Shown here: in pieces, positions 54,917 through 63,275 of the stretch
Layout of the letters: each line of letters starts with the position of its first letter
Position numbering within the stretch: position 1 is the stretch's first letter
Origin: Pararhizobium capsulatum DSM 1112
GTDB taxonomy: Bacteria > Pseudomonadota > Alphaproteobacteria > Rhizobiales > Rhizobiaceae
DNA: 64,000 nucleotides
Reading direction: 5' to 3'
Assembly: GCF_030814475.1 (NCBI RefSeq)
Contig: NZ_JAUSVF010000001.1
Location: 3,877,001 to 3,941,000 of the forward strand
Made by a program: the position numbers and the translations under genes
The notes under the pieces: model-generated
Told to the model about the DNA's origin: nothing
What the model saw: the letters and a program-made list of their open reading frames with translations, nothing else
Databases searched by the model: none

Positions 54917-56374
54917 ATGCCGTTTCAAAAAAGCGTTCCCGTCGTCGGCATTGTCGGAGGCGGTTTTACCGGCGCCACGGTCGCATTGCATCTCGCAAAT
55001 ACGTTTGGTAAGCGTAAGCCACCCAAGATCGTCGTTTTCGAACCGAGGGAACGGCTGGGCGCAGGCCTCGCCTATGATACAGCGGAGCCTGTTCATCGCA
55101 TCAACGTGCCCGCCGGCAGGATGAGCGCTTACCCGGACGACCCCGAAAGCTTCACACGCTGGCTTGAGAAGACGGACGCACTCGTCGACGATCCCGAAGC
55201 CTTTTCTGCAGACGGCACTCCTTTCCCGCGACGCGCAATATTCGGCCGATATGTGGCAGCCCAGCTTGCCCCCCTGCTCTCCTCGGGCATCGTGGAACAC
55301 AGACGCACCACTGTTTCGGAGATTGCGCGCGACGCCGGGCGTTGGATCGTGCAGCCACAGGATGGCCAGACGACCGAAGTCGATATCCTTGTTGTCGCCG
55401 TCAGCCACCCCTCTCCCTCCCTGCCGCGTTCCTTGCGGGCCATTGCGAGCCACCCAAAGCTGATTGGCGATGCAACGAGACCGGATGCGCTTGCTCCGAT
55501 CGAACCTTCAGATCGGGTGCTTGTAGTCGGCAACGGGTTGACCGCAGCCGACGTCATCGCCGCCCTTCGCAGGCGTGGTCACCGCGGCGCCATTACCGCC
55601 ATCTCGCGCCGCGGCCTGCGTTCGCGTGGTCATTCAAAATCCGTCCAGGACCCTTTCGGCGACTTCCTTGATCACCCCTCGCCGACAGCCTCCCATCTTC
55701 TCCATCGGGTGCGCCAGCAAATTGCTGCTGCCGTACGGGCCGGCTTCACCTGGCATGCCGTTCTCGATACCGTGAGAAGTCAGGCCCAAACGATCTGGGC
55801 AGGCCTGCCGGTTGCAGAGCGGCGACGGATCGTGCGTCATCTGCGGCCGTTCTGGGATGTCCACCGCTTCAGGATTGCGCCCCAGGTGGAACACGCGCTC
55901 GATGAGGCTGTCGAGGACGGCAGCCTGTCGATCCTCGCCGCCTCCGTCCTCTCCGCCAAGCAGGGCGATGATGGCTTTCACCTGCTCCTGCGCAAGCGGC
56001 ACGCGACGGAACCCATGCCGCTTGTTGTCGATGCCGTGGTTGTGACCACCGGCCCCGGCCACGGAAGCATCCTGCAATCCCAGCCATTCCTCTCCGGGCT
56101 GGCCGAAAATGGTCTGCTGACCCTCTGCCCGACAGGTCTCGGAATCCTGAACGACCGCACTGCGCGGGCGGTGACCGCACAGGGAGAGCATCTCGAGACG
56201 CTGTTCATTGCCGGGCCGCTGGCCCGCGGCACGGTTGGCGAACTCATGGGGCTTCCGCAAGTCACCGAGCATGCGGTGCTTGTGGCGCAGCAGGTGGCCG
56301 ACATTCTGTCCGCTGGTCCCACCGGAGATCCGGTGAAACCAGCGGCATTCAAAAAGCAGGCCGCTCTTCCATAG
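54917..56374 (+). CDS. FAD/NAD(P)-binding protein (PF13454/YdhS type)
   Basis: This flavoprotein of unknown reaction has 485 residues. An FAD-binding start GIVGGGFTGATVALHLA (about 12-28) is followed by the acidic strand end VVFEPRERLGAGLAYDT and HRINVPAGRMSAYP, typical of the FAD_NAD(P)-binding_9 family (YdhS-like). A second Rossmann loop, RVLVVGNGLTAADVIAALRRRG, lies near residue 200. CAGGAG is eight bases before the ATG. It sits between tauA and ssuD on the opposite strand with a shared TAGAAT-type motif, so it may serve sulfonate metabolism. No ssuE flavin reductase is nearby. Confidence 0.85.
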   Translation: MPFQKSVPVVGIVGGGFTGATVALHLANTFGKRKPPKIVVFEPRERLGAGLAYDTAEPVHRINVPAGRMSAYPDDPESFTRWLEKTDALVDDPEAFSADGTPFPRRAIFGRYVAAQLAPLLSSGIVEHRRTTVSEIARDAGRWIVQPQDGQTTEVDILVVAVSHPSPSLPRSLRAIASHPKLIGDATRPDALAPIEPSDRVLVVGNGLTAADVIAALRRRGHRGAITAISRRGLRSRGHSKSVQDPFGDFLDHPSPTASHLLHRVRQQIAAAVRAGFTWHAVLDTVRSQAQTIWAGLPVAERRRIVRHLRPFWDVHRFRIAPQVEHALDEAVEDGSLSILAASVLSAKQGDDGFHLLLRKRHATEPMPLVVDAVVVTTGPGHGSILQSQPFLSGLAENGLLTLCPTGLGILNDRTARAVTAQGEHLETLFIAGPLARGTVGELMGLPQVTEHAVLVAQQVADILSAGPTGDPVKPAAFKKQAALP

Positions 56375-56397
56375 GCTGCGGCCCGCCTATCGCCGCC

Positions 56398-57567
56398 TCA
56401 AGAAGCCGATGCGAGCTTGACGTTGCCGCCATGGCCGCCGCCACCGAAGACCTGCCGCTCGCCGAAGGACGAGCGGATCTGGTTGCGCGGACCGCCGAGG
56501 CCGATTTCCGGGAACAGCAGCTCGGAGACGCGATAGGCCTCTTCCAGATGCGGATAACCGGAGGCGATTACCGTATCGATGCCGATCTCCTGATATTCGC
56601 GAAGCCGCGCCGCCACCGTTTTCGGGGATCCGACAAGCGCCGTTCCGGCCCCGGTGCGCACGAGACCGATGCCGGCCCAGAGATTGGGAGAAACTTCAAG
56701 CTTGTCGCGACGGCCATTGTGCAACGCCACCATGCGCGCCTGCCCGACGGAATCCGATGCTTTGGCAAAAACGGCCTGAGCGGCTTCGATCGCTTCGTCC
56801 GAAAGCTTGGAGATCAGCCGGTCTGCCGCTTCCCAGGCCTCATCATCGGTCTCGCGGACGATGAAATGCAGGCGGATGCCGAAGGAGACCTCACGCCCCT
56901 TGGCTGCGGCGGACTTGCGCACGCGTTCCACCTTTTCGGCAACCTGTGCCGGCGGTTCGCCCCATGTGAGGTATTTTTCGATCATGCCGCCGCAAAAATC
57001 GATTGCGGCATCGGAAGAGCCGCCGAAATAGAGCGGTGGCCGCGGTTGCTGCACCGGCGGAAGACCAAGCCGCGCATCGATCGCCTTGATGAACTTTCCA
57101 TCGAGCGTGGATTTGCCGGTTTCCAGAAGCTCGTTGAACACTTTGAAGAACTCGTCGGCATGATCGTAACGCTCATCATGCCCGAGGAAGACGCCGTCAC
57201 CCGCCAGTTCCTGGGCGCTGCCGCCCACGACGATATTCAGGAGAAGCCGGCCATTGGACACACGGTCGAGGGTTGAGGCAAGCCGGGCATAATAGGCAGG
57301 CGACGCCGTGCCCGGACGGACGGCCACAAGGAATTTCAGCTGTTCGGTGCGCGCGGCAAGATCGGCCGCCAGCACGAAGGATTCCTCGCAGGCAACACCG
57401 GTCGGGATCAGCACGCCCGAATATCCAAGCCGATCGACGGCCGTGGCGATCTCGCGGAAATAACCGGGGTCCACAGGACGGCTGAGATCGTCGGAACCGA
57501 GATAGGCTCCGTCCCCCGACGAGGGGATGAACCAGAGGAAATCGAGCGGCTTGTCAGTGGCGGCCAT
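56398..57567 (-). CDS. ssuD: FMNH2-dependent alkanesulfonate monooxygenase
   Basis: It uses reduced FMN and O2 to split alkanesulfonates into aldehyde and sulfite, releasing sulfur for growth. The 389 residues have the SsuD pattern of the bacterial luciferase-like fold: [69 protein letters not shown] and [10 protein letters not shown]. The C-terminus has [21 protein letters not shown] and a Gly-rich end. AAAGGA is upstream of the ATG. It is transcribed alone, toward the FAD/NAD(P) gene. The FMN reductase partner SsuE is not in the window. Confidence 0.95.
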   Translation of the reverse strand: MAATDKPLDFLWFIPSSGDGAYLGSDDLSRPVDPGYFREIATAVDRLGYSGVLIPTGVACEESFVLAADLAARTEQLKFLVAVRPGTASPAYYARLASTLDRVSNGRLLLNIVVGGSAQELAGDGVFLGHDERYDHADEFFKVFNELLETGKSTLDGKFIKAIDARLGLPPVQQPRPPLYFGGSSDAAIDFCGGMIEKYLTWGEPPAQVAEKVERVRKSAAAKGREVSFGIRLHFIVRETDDEAWEAADRLISKLSDEAIEAAQAVFAKASDSVGQARMVALHNGRRDKLEVSPNLWAGIGLVRTGAGTALVGSPKTVAARLREYQEIGIDTVIASGYPHLEEAYRVSELLFPEIGLGGPRNQIRSSFGERQVFGGGGHGGNVKLASAS

Positions 57568-57700
57568 GGAAAGATCCTTTTGAACGAAGCTGTGCCCGAA
57601 GGACTGCTCCCGCAGCGGGATACGCGCCAGGGGGAAAACAATCGTCCCCGGCAGCCCCTCCCACCGCAGGCGTCAGCCAAACGGGCATTTCGGAAGAAGA

Positions 57701-57714
57701 ATAGAATTTTCTAT
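57701..57714. promoter_or_regulatory. Palindrome upstream of ssuD
   Basis: ATAGAA-TT-TTCTAT is a perfect 6-2-6 inverted repeat, 134 bp before the ssuD start, in an AT-rich patch that also holds likely promoter elements. It shares the ATAGAAT core with the elements near tauA, the FAD/NAD(P) gene and the hydrolase gene. Confidence 0.5.
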
Positions 57715-57748
57715 AATTTCAGTAAGGAATATTTTTCCATGGAGCCGC

Positions 57749-57895
57749 CTATGCGTGGATTTCTGTCATCGTTTTCTTTTCAATCGGGCTTTTGCGGCGT
57801 GTACACCGCATAGCGCGCACCGCAATTGCCTTCCATAGCCGCGCGTGATCGGCGGCAAGCCGTCTTTCGTATTCGGTGAAATCCTCTGTCGTCAT
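57749..57895 (-). CDS. Small hypothetical protein
   Basis: This possible gene encodes 48 residues (MTTEDFTEYERRLAADHARL and on, ending KKTMTEIHA). GGAG lies six bases before the ATG, and the peptide looks like a charged helix with a basic second half. I recognise no family. It lies upstream of ssuD on the same strand, with the palindrome and promoter region between them, so it is not obviously part of the sulfonate operon. Confidence 0.4.
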   Translation of the reverse strand: MTTEDFTEYERRLAADHARLWKAIAVRAMRCTRRKSPIEKKTMTEIHA

Positions 57896-58393
57896 GGTTG
57901 GCTCCGTTTGGCTGGACAGCGGAAAGCGTTCACGCGGCATCTTTTCCGCCCGTGGCTTAAGTTTTCATCATCCCTTTCGCTTTGAAAGCGGCGGCGGGAT
58001 CGGCCGGGGCACATCGGGTGCCTGATTGGTAAGTAATAGATGACACGCGATGTGCCCCGTCTCGGTGGTTTTTACCTGCAACTCCGGTTCCTCTGCAAAG
58101 ACGGTACCCCTTGCGGTGGGACCGAAGTCAGGAGGCATTTGCGCCACCAGCCGTCTGCTTGTGTGCCTCACAGGCACGCCCCGCTCTCTTTCAAGCGAGA
58201 GGGAAACCATTTTCTGCAAGCCCCCTTGGCCGCGCCTGCGTTTCAAACCCAGGCCAAGGGCACCGGCCCCACCTCGCCGGCAACGCTTTCCGGTGTATCC
58301 GATGGCAGGACGGGAGGAGTGTGCCACGGGGGAATGGGGCGGGGATTTGGGGGGAGGATGGATATAAGAGATTGCCGATACGGCTGCAGAATA
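57896..58393. other. Non-coding or decayed stretch left of the IS1182-type element
   Basis: This stretch of about 500 bp has long open frames on both strands, but their products are Arg/Pro-rich and match nothing that I recognise. No promoter or repeat stands out. It may be remnant DNA at the edge of the mobile region. Confidence 0.4.
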
Positions 58394-60000
58394 ACCGCTA
58401 TTGGGCCGATACTGTTGAAAAACTAACCGTTGTCGGCATTGGGATGTCATGATTCAATCGTCGCATTGATTTGCGGGGGATTGAGTGATGATGGGATGCC
58501 AGACAGCTCCAGCGCAGCTCTTCTACGACTTCTGCCTTGATGATCACGTTCCTGCCGACCACATGCTGCGCGGGATCGACCGCCATCTCGAACTCGACAG
58601 CGTACGAGCGCACTTGAAGCCTTTCTACAGCGCCACGGGTCGCCCCTCGATTGATCCCGAGCTTATGATGCGAATGCTGATCATCGGCTATTCCATGGGC
58701 ATTCGCTCGGAGCGACGGCTTTGCGAAGAGGTCCACCTCAATCTCGCCTATCGCTGGTTCTGCCGCCTCGGTCTGGACGGCAAGGTCCCTGATCACTCAA
58801 GCTTCTCGAAGAACCGCCATGGCCGGTTCCGGCAAAGCGACATCCTGCGGCATATGTTCGAAACGGTAGTGGAGCGCTGCCTCTCTCAAGGGTTGGTTGG
58901 TACGGAAGGATTTGCAGTCGATGCCAGCTTGATCGCGGCGGATGCAAACAAGCAGCGCTCGGTACCAGGATCGGAATGGGAAGCCAAAGAAGATGCGGGA
59001 CGCTCGGTACAGGAATATCTGGCTGTTCTCGATGATGCTGCTTTCGGCGCTGCCTCGCCGGTCACGCCGAAGTTCATCTCCTCGTCTGATCCGGCCGCCC
59101 AATGGACCGGTGCCCACAAAGGCCACGCCTTCTTCGCCTATGCGACCAACTATCTGATCGATACAGACCACGGCGTCATTCTGGATGTGGAGGCGACACG
59201 GGCGATCCGCCAGGCGGAGGTCGGTGCATCCCGCACAATGCTCGGCAGGACCGAGAACCGCTTCGGCTTGCGGCCCGATTACCTCGCGGCCGACAGTGCC
59301 TACGGTTCTGCCGACAACCTCGCCTGGTTGGTCAACGAGAAGGAGATCGCGCCGCACATTCCGGTCTTCGACAAGTCGAAGCGGACGGATGGCACCTTCT
59401 CGCGTTCCGACTTCACCTGGGAAGCCGAGAAGGAGCAATACCTTTGCCCTGCCGGAAAGGAGCTGAAACAATTCCACCGCACTTACGACCCACCCAGATC
59501 GGGGATCACGGCCGAGGGAACCCGGCTTTATCGTGCCAGCAAGAAGGACTGTGATCAGTGTGAACTGAAGCCTCGATGCTGCCCGAACATGCCTATGCGC
59601 AAAGTACCGCGCGATCTCAATGAGGATGCACGCGATGTCGCCCGAGCGATTGCCAAGACACCGGAGTATGAGCAGTCACGGCATCGTCGAAAGAAGGTCG
59701 AAATGCTCTTCGCTCACCTCAAGCGCATACTACGGATGGCACGTTTAAGGCTTCGAGGGCCGTGTGGTGCGAGAGACGAATTCCTGCTTGCCGCAACCGC
59801 ACAGAACCTGAGGAGGCTGGCCAAACTCAGGCCTCAGATGCCGCCATGCGGTGCCATCGCCGCTTGAGGGCGGCATCGACCGATACCCTGCGCTAAGGCG
59901 TAGGCAGATCGCAGCATAGTGCACCGCCCAAAAGACCGAAAAGGGCGTGTGAGCGGATAATCCGTCGAGTTTTTCAACGATATCGGGCCCAAAGCGGCCA
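58394..60000 (+). mobile_element. IS1182-type insertion sequence
   Basis: This is a 1.6-kb element bounded by imperfect inverted repeats of about 36 bp. The left end (58394-58429) reads CCGCT-TTGGGCC-GATA-GTTGAAAAACT in outline, and the right end (59963-59999, inverted) repeats it with few changes; GTTGAAAAACT is identical. One intact transposase gene lies inside. I could not identify a clear target duplication, so the outer limits are uncertain by a few bases. Confidence 0.75.
58488..59867 (+). CDS. IS1182-family transposase
   Basis: This DDE transposase has 459 residues. The N-terminal DUF772 domain shows DHMLRGIDRHLELDSVRAHL and GRPSIDPELMMRMLIIGYSMGIRSERRLCEEVHLNLAYRWF (in consecutive parts). 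Catalytic aspartates lie in GFAVDASLIAADANKQ and DYLAADSAYGSADN. A cysteine-rich stretch (KKDCDQCELKPRCCPN) comes before the last acidic residue in HRRKKVEMLFAHLKRIL. The frame is intact, so the element may be active. A GTG at 58485 and ATGs at 58488 and 58491 are alternative starts. Confidence 0.93.
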   Translation: MMGCQTAPAQLFYDFCLDDHVPADHMLRGIDRHLELDSVRAHLKPFYSATGRPSIDPELMMRMLIIGYSMGIRSERRLCEEVHLNLAYRWFCRLGLDGKVPDHSSFSKNRHGRFRQSDILRHMFETVVERCLSQGLVGTEGFAVDASLIAADANKQRSVPGSEWEAKEDAGRSVQEYLAVLDDAAFGAASPVTPKFISSSDPAAQWTGAHKGHAFFAYATNYLIDTDHGVILDVEATRAIRQAEVGASRTMLGRTENRFGLRPDYLAADSAYGSADNLAWLVNEKEIAPHIPVFDKSKRTDGTFSRSDFTWEAEKEQYLCPAGKELKQFHRTYDPPRSGITAEGTRLYRASKKDCDQCELKPRCCPNMPMRKVPRDLNEDARDVARAIAKTPEYEQSRHRRKKVEMLFAHLKRILRMARLRLRGPCGARDEFLLAATAQNLRRLAKLRPQMPPCGAIAA

Positions 60001-60025
60001 TCCGGGTACGCGGCATGATAATCGG

Positions 60026-60334
60026 CTACGAGAGGCTTCTCACCCAATCCCGAAATGCCTCAAGAAGCGAGCGCAGATTTTCAGGGCCGCCAACACCGCG
60101 AAAGGAATTGTCCTCTGTCCAACACGCCCACCAATCCTGCTCGGCCTCAAGACTATGGGAAATTCGGTCTAACGTCTTTCCGTCGAGAGCCGATCCTTTG
60201 AGATCGACTTTTAACGTAAACCCAGGATTATCGAGGGTGCCGATCTCGAAGCCGAAGTCATGCTCCCAATCGCCGTTACATTGTGCGTTGTACCAAGAGA
60301 CCAAGAAATCTAGTGCGTCCACATTCTTCACCAT
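60026..60334 (-). CDS. Imm53-family immunity protein (orphan)
   Basis: This small protein has 102 residues and matches the Imm53 family, which neutralises toxin domains of polymorphic toxin systems. Conserved stretches are WYNAQCNGDWEH (14-25), IGTLDNPGFTLKVDLKG (31-47) and EDNSFRGVGGPENL (74-87) before the final amphipathic helix. The ATG at 60334 gives the family's normal start; the frame is open 26 codons further. No toxin gene is found: the side where it would be expected is taken by an IS5-family element. The gene lies 26 bp from the end of the IS1182-type element. Confidence 0.82.
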   Translation of the reverse strand: MVKNVDALDFLVSWYNAQCNGDWEHDFGFEIGTLDNPGFTLKVDLKGSALDGKTLDRISHSLEAEQDWWACWTEDNSFRGVGGPENLRSLLEAFRDWVRSLS

Positions 60335-60477
60335 AGGCCCCGACACGATCAGTGGCCCCGACCGGTAAGTCCTTGCTATACCGAGAAATGGACAGTCGCA
60401 ACGAAATTGCACTGTACGCTTCTGGGCGCAAAGCGGTCATGAACGATTCCATTTCAACCGAGGTTGGCCCTGATATA

Positions 60478-61259
60478 TTAGGTTCTGTTGACAAAGTAGG
60501 GTAGCCAAATCTTTGCGGCAGCCAACGCGAGGAAGGCTTCAAAGGAAGCTCTGGTCTTATCGTATCTGGTGGCGATCCTGCGAAACTGCTTGAGACGATT
60601 AAACATCCGCTCGATACGATTGCGATCCTTGTATGCTCGGTAGTCACAGGCAGGCGGGTTCTTCCGGTTCGCTTTTGGCGGAATAACGGGACGGATGCCG
60701 CGCATCAAAAGCTCTTCCCGGATAGAGTCGCCGTCATACCCCTTATCTGCCAGGAATAGCCTGGGCTTGTTGACTGGCATGGCCAACAGAGCCGGAACGG
60801 CATTGTAGTCCGAGGTCTCGCCACCCGTCAGGATAAAGCCAAGAGGGCGTCCCTGACCGTCCGCTCTGGCATGGATTTTTGTCGTAAAGCCGCCGCGTGA
60901 TCGACCAAAAGCCTCCTTATGAGTCCCCCTTTAGCGCCCGCTGCCTGCGAATGGCCGCGAACTGTGGTGCTATCGATCATGTGCTGCCAGTCGTCAGTCA
61001 GGCCAAGGCCGACCAATGTTTCCAGAAGGGCATCCCAAACGCCGTGCTCAGCCCATCGCCGGAAACGGACATAGACCGAATTCCATTTGCCGTATCGTTC
61101 GTGCATATCCCGCCAAGGGCATCCGACGCGCAGAACGTGCAGCATCCCGTTTAGAAAGCGCCGATTATCATGGGCAGGACGGGATTTTCGTCCGCGCTCC
61201 GCAGGCAAAAGCCCTTCAATAATCCGCCATTCGACATCCGAAAGATCGCCACGAGCCAA
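60478..61259 (-). CDS. IS5-family (IS427-like) transposase, made by -1 frameshift
   Basis: The transposase is split into two overlapping frames. The first (61259 to 60828) encodes the N-terminal domain DLSDVEWRIIEGLLPAERGRKSR through MIDSTTVRGHSQAAGAKGG, with the first catalytic Asp. The second ends at 60478 and has Asp in FLADKGYDGDS and Glu in NRIERMFNRLKQFRRIATRYD. A -1 slip on AAAGGGGG (60925-60932, minus strand) joins them into KGGTHKEAFGRSRGG and gives about 260 residues. The TAA stop is formed partly by target DNA outside the inverted repeat. This two-frame design is typical of the IS427 group. Confidence 0.9.
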
Positions 61260-61329
61260 AGCAGCCTCCTAAAAGACAGCGTTGAATCATGCTTCAGGTG
61301 ATTTGCAAACCCACTTTGTCAACAGGACC
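60481..61329 (-). mobile_element. IS5-family (IS427 group) insertion sequence
   Basis: This is an 849-bp element with imperfect inverted repeats of about 29 bp. The left end starts GGTTCTGTTGACAAAGTAGG, and the right end, read inward, starts GGTCCTGTTGACAAAGTGGG. Both ends are flanked by TA (60479-60480 and 61330-61331), the two-base duplication expected for this group. It carries the frameshifted transposase. Confidence 0.88.
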
Positions 61330-61331
61330 TA

Positions 61332-61790
61332 GAGATTTTAGAAAAAATATGAATCTTTCCTCAGTTCTAAAAACTATTTTTACAATAGTTATTATTATCT
61401 TCCAGCGGACTTTCCTTATTCTTGTGAAACTTCCGTCGGTTTTTGCAATCTCGTACATCTACTCCCCCGGAAAAGTTGCTGTTTTAGTCCACTGCTGTCG
61501 TGACCGCAATTGGGCGCAAAGCTGCCGAGACGGCCCCTTCCAATTCCGTTGGCTGAATTGAGTGCAGGAGGATTCGGCATCGCTTTTTGCGAGACCTGAA
61601 ATCCTCTAAATCCATGTATTTATTTATTTTTAGCGAAATCTTCTGAAAAAAGCGTAATGCAACAGCGCCACAACACGCCTAACTCACTGGAATAATTTTC
61701 TTTTTCATCCATCCCCGACGCAAAGCGCATCCTTGCAGACCGGCCGTGCTCCCTGCCAGATAGGGCTCATTCCAAGTCTGGTGGATACCG
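61332..61790. other. AT-rich non-coding stretch between IS element and sugar transporter
   Basis: This 459-bp stretch is clearly richer in A and T than the rest of the window, especially 61332-61410 and 61600-61700. I see no convincing gene. It may be the remains of a gene broken by the IS element, and its right part should hold the promoter of the sugar transporter. Confidence 0.45.
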
Positions 61791-63275
61791 ATGCCCCTTC
61801 TTCAAGCGCAAGCGCTTTCCCGGTCCTTTGGATCGACGCGGGCGCTTGCCGATTTCAGCTTTTCGATTGACCCCGGCGAGATAGTTGCGCTGATGGGCGC
61901 CAACGGCGCGGGCAAATCAACCTTCGTCAAGATCATCTCCGGTGTCCTGCTGGCAGAGAGCGGCAGCCTTACTTTCAAGGGGCAATCCTTTGCCCCGGCA
62001 ACACCGGCCGAGGCGACGGCGGCCGGCATTGTCACGGTGCACCAATCGACCGATCTCGTCGGCATTCCCGGCCTGACGGTGGCCGATGCGTTGTTGCTCA
62101 ACCGCTTTGTCGATCCCAGGCAGCCCTTCTTCGTTTCCCGCGGCCGTATTCGGCGCGAGGCGCAGGCCATGCTGCGGGAAGCGGGCTTCGACCTGCCTGT
62201 CGATCGCGATTTTGCCGATCTTTCCGCCGCCGAGAGGCAGCTTGTGGCGATTGCCCGCGGGCTCGCCAACAAGGCCGAGCTGCTGATCCTCGACGAGCCG
62301 ACTGCGAGCCTTTCGGCCACTGAATCCCGGCGCCTCTACGCAACGCTGCTCGACCTGAAGAAGCGTGGCATCGCCATTCTCTATATTTCCCATCGCACCG
62401 CCGACCTCGAAGCGCTCGCGGATCGTGTTGCGGTGTTACGGGGTGGCCGGCTCGTTGAAACCTTCAAGCGGCCGGTGAACTTCGATGCCGCGATCGAGAC
62501 GATGATCGGCAGGCCGCTTGCCTCCGCCCGGCCGGATGCCCGCGCCCTCACCGGAGACCCCGTGCTGGAACTCTCCGGCATCCGGCTTCTTCCCGGCAGC
62601 GATCCGTTCGACCTCACCCTCCATCGTGGCGAGGTGGTGGCGATCACCGGCGTTCTCGGCGCCGGCAAGAGCCGGTTGCTCTCGGCGATCTTTGGAAACG
62701 GCAAGCTTGCTGCCGGTGAGATGCGGCTGGAGGGCCGGCCCTATGTGCCGGCAAATCCGCGGCGCGCGGTGGATGCAGGTGTCGCCATGGCCGGCGAGGA
62801 CCGGCACCGCTCCTCGCTCATGCCTGCCGGCTGGCCCGGCGAATCCATTGCTGCGACCATCAGCCTGCCGCACCTTCACCGCTGGTATCCGGGCGGTCTG
62901 ATCCGGCCGCGGCAGGAGCGAGAAAAAGCGGAGGCAGCGATCAACCGGCTCGGCATCCACGCTTCCGGTCCCAATGCGTCCGTCTGGACGCTTTCAGGTG
63001 GCAACCAGCAGAAGGTGGTGCTTGCCCGTTGGGAAGCGGAGCCCGGCAAGCTGCTGCTGCTCGACGAGCCTTTCCAGGGCGTCGATGTCGGCGCTCGCCA
63101 TGACATCATCACCGCCATCCGCAGCCGCAGCGACCGTGCCACCCTGATCGCCACTTCCGACCCCGAGGAAGCCATCGAAGTCGCCGACCGCGTTGTCGTC
63201 ATGGACCACCAAACGCTCCTTCCAGACCGCCGTGACGCCGGCGCCAGCCACGACAACAGGGAACTCGCCCGATGA
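61791..63275 (+). CDS. Sugar ABC transporter ATP-binding protein (RbsA type)
   Basis: This double ATPase of the carbohydrate uptake type 2 family has 494 residues. The first half has Walker A GANGAGKST, the signature DLSAAERQLVAIARGL and Walker B LLILDEPTASLSATE. The second half has a degenerate Walker A, GVLGAGKSR, and the signature LSGGNQQKVVLARW, as usual in RbsA/XylG. The sugar cannot be told from the ATPase. The permease gene overlaps its stop by four bases (ATGA). The binding-protein gene is not upstream, so it must lie beyond the window. Confidence 0.92.
   Translation: MPLLQAQALSRSFGSTRALADFSFSIDPGEIVALMGANGAGKSTFVKIISGVLLAESGSLTFKGQSFAPATPAEATAAGIVTVHQSTDLVGIPGLTVADALLLNRFVDPRQPFFVSRGRIRREAQAMLREAGFDLPVDRDFADLSAAERQLVAIARGLANKAELLILDEPTASLSATESRRLYATLLDLKKRGIAILYISHRTADLEALADRVAVLRGGRLVETFKRPVNFDAAIETMIGRPLASARPDARALTGDPVLELSGIRLLPGSDPFDLTLHRGEVVAITGVLGAGKSRLLSAIFGNGKLAAGEMRLEGRPYVPANPRRAVDAGVAMAGEDRHRSSLMPAGWPGESIAATISLPHLHRWYPGGLIRPRQEREKAEAAINRLGIHASGPNASVWTLSGGNQQKVVLARWEAEPGKLLLLDEPFQGVDVGARHDIITAIRSRSDRATLIATSDPEEAIEVADRVVVMDHQTLLPDRRDAGASHDNRELAR

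Noticed and set aside
57968..58450. Overlapping open frames on both strands left of the IS1182-type element
   Set aside because: The products are low in recognisable structure, Arg/Pro-rich and without good starts, so no gene was called.
60424..61522. GGGCGCAAAGC present on both sides of the IS5-type element (60424 and 61512)
   Set aside because: The shared stretch is only 11 bases and lies far from the element ends, so it is not a target duplication; I could not show that it is a repeat family.
61289..61561. 90-codon frame beginning inside the IS5-type inverted repeat
   Set aside because: It starts within the element and runs into AT-rich DNA with no family match; it is probably chance.
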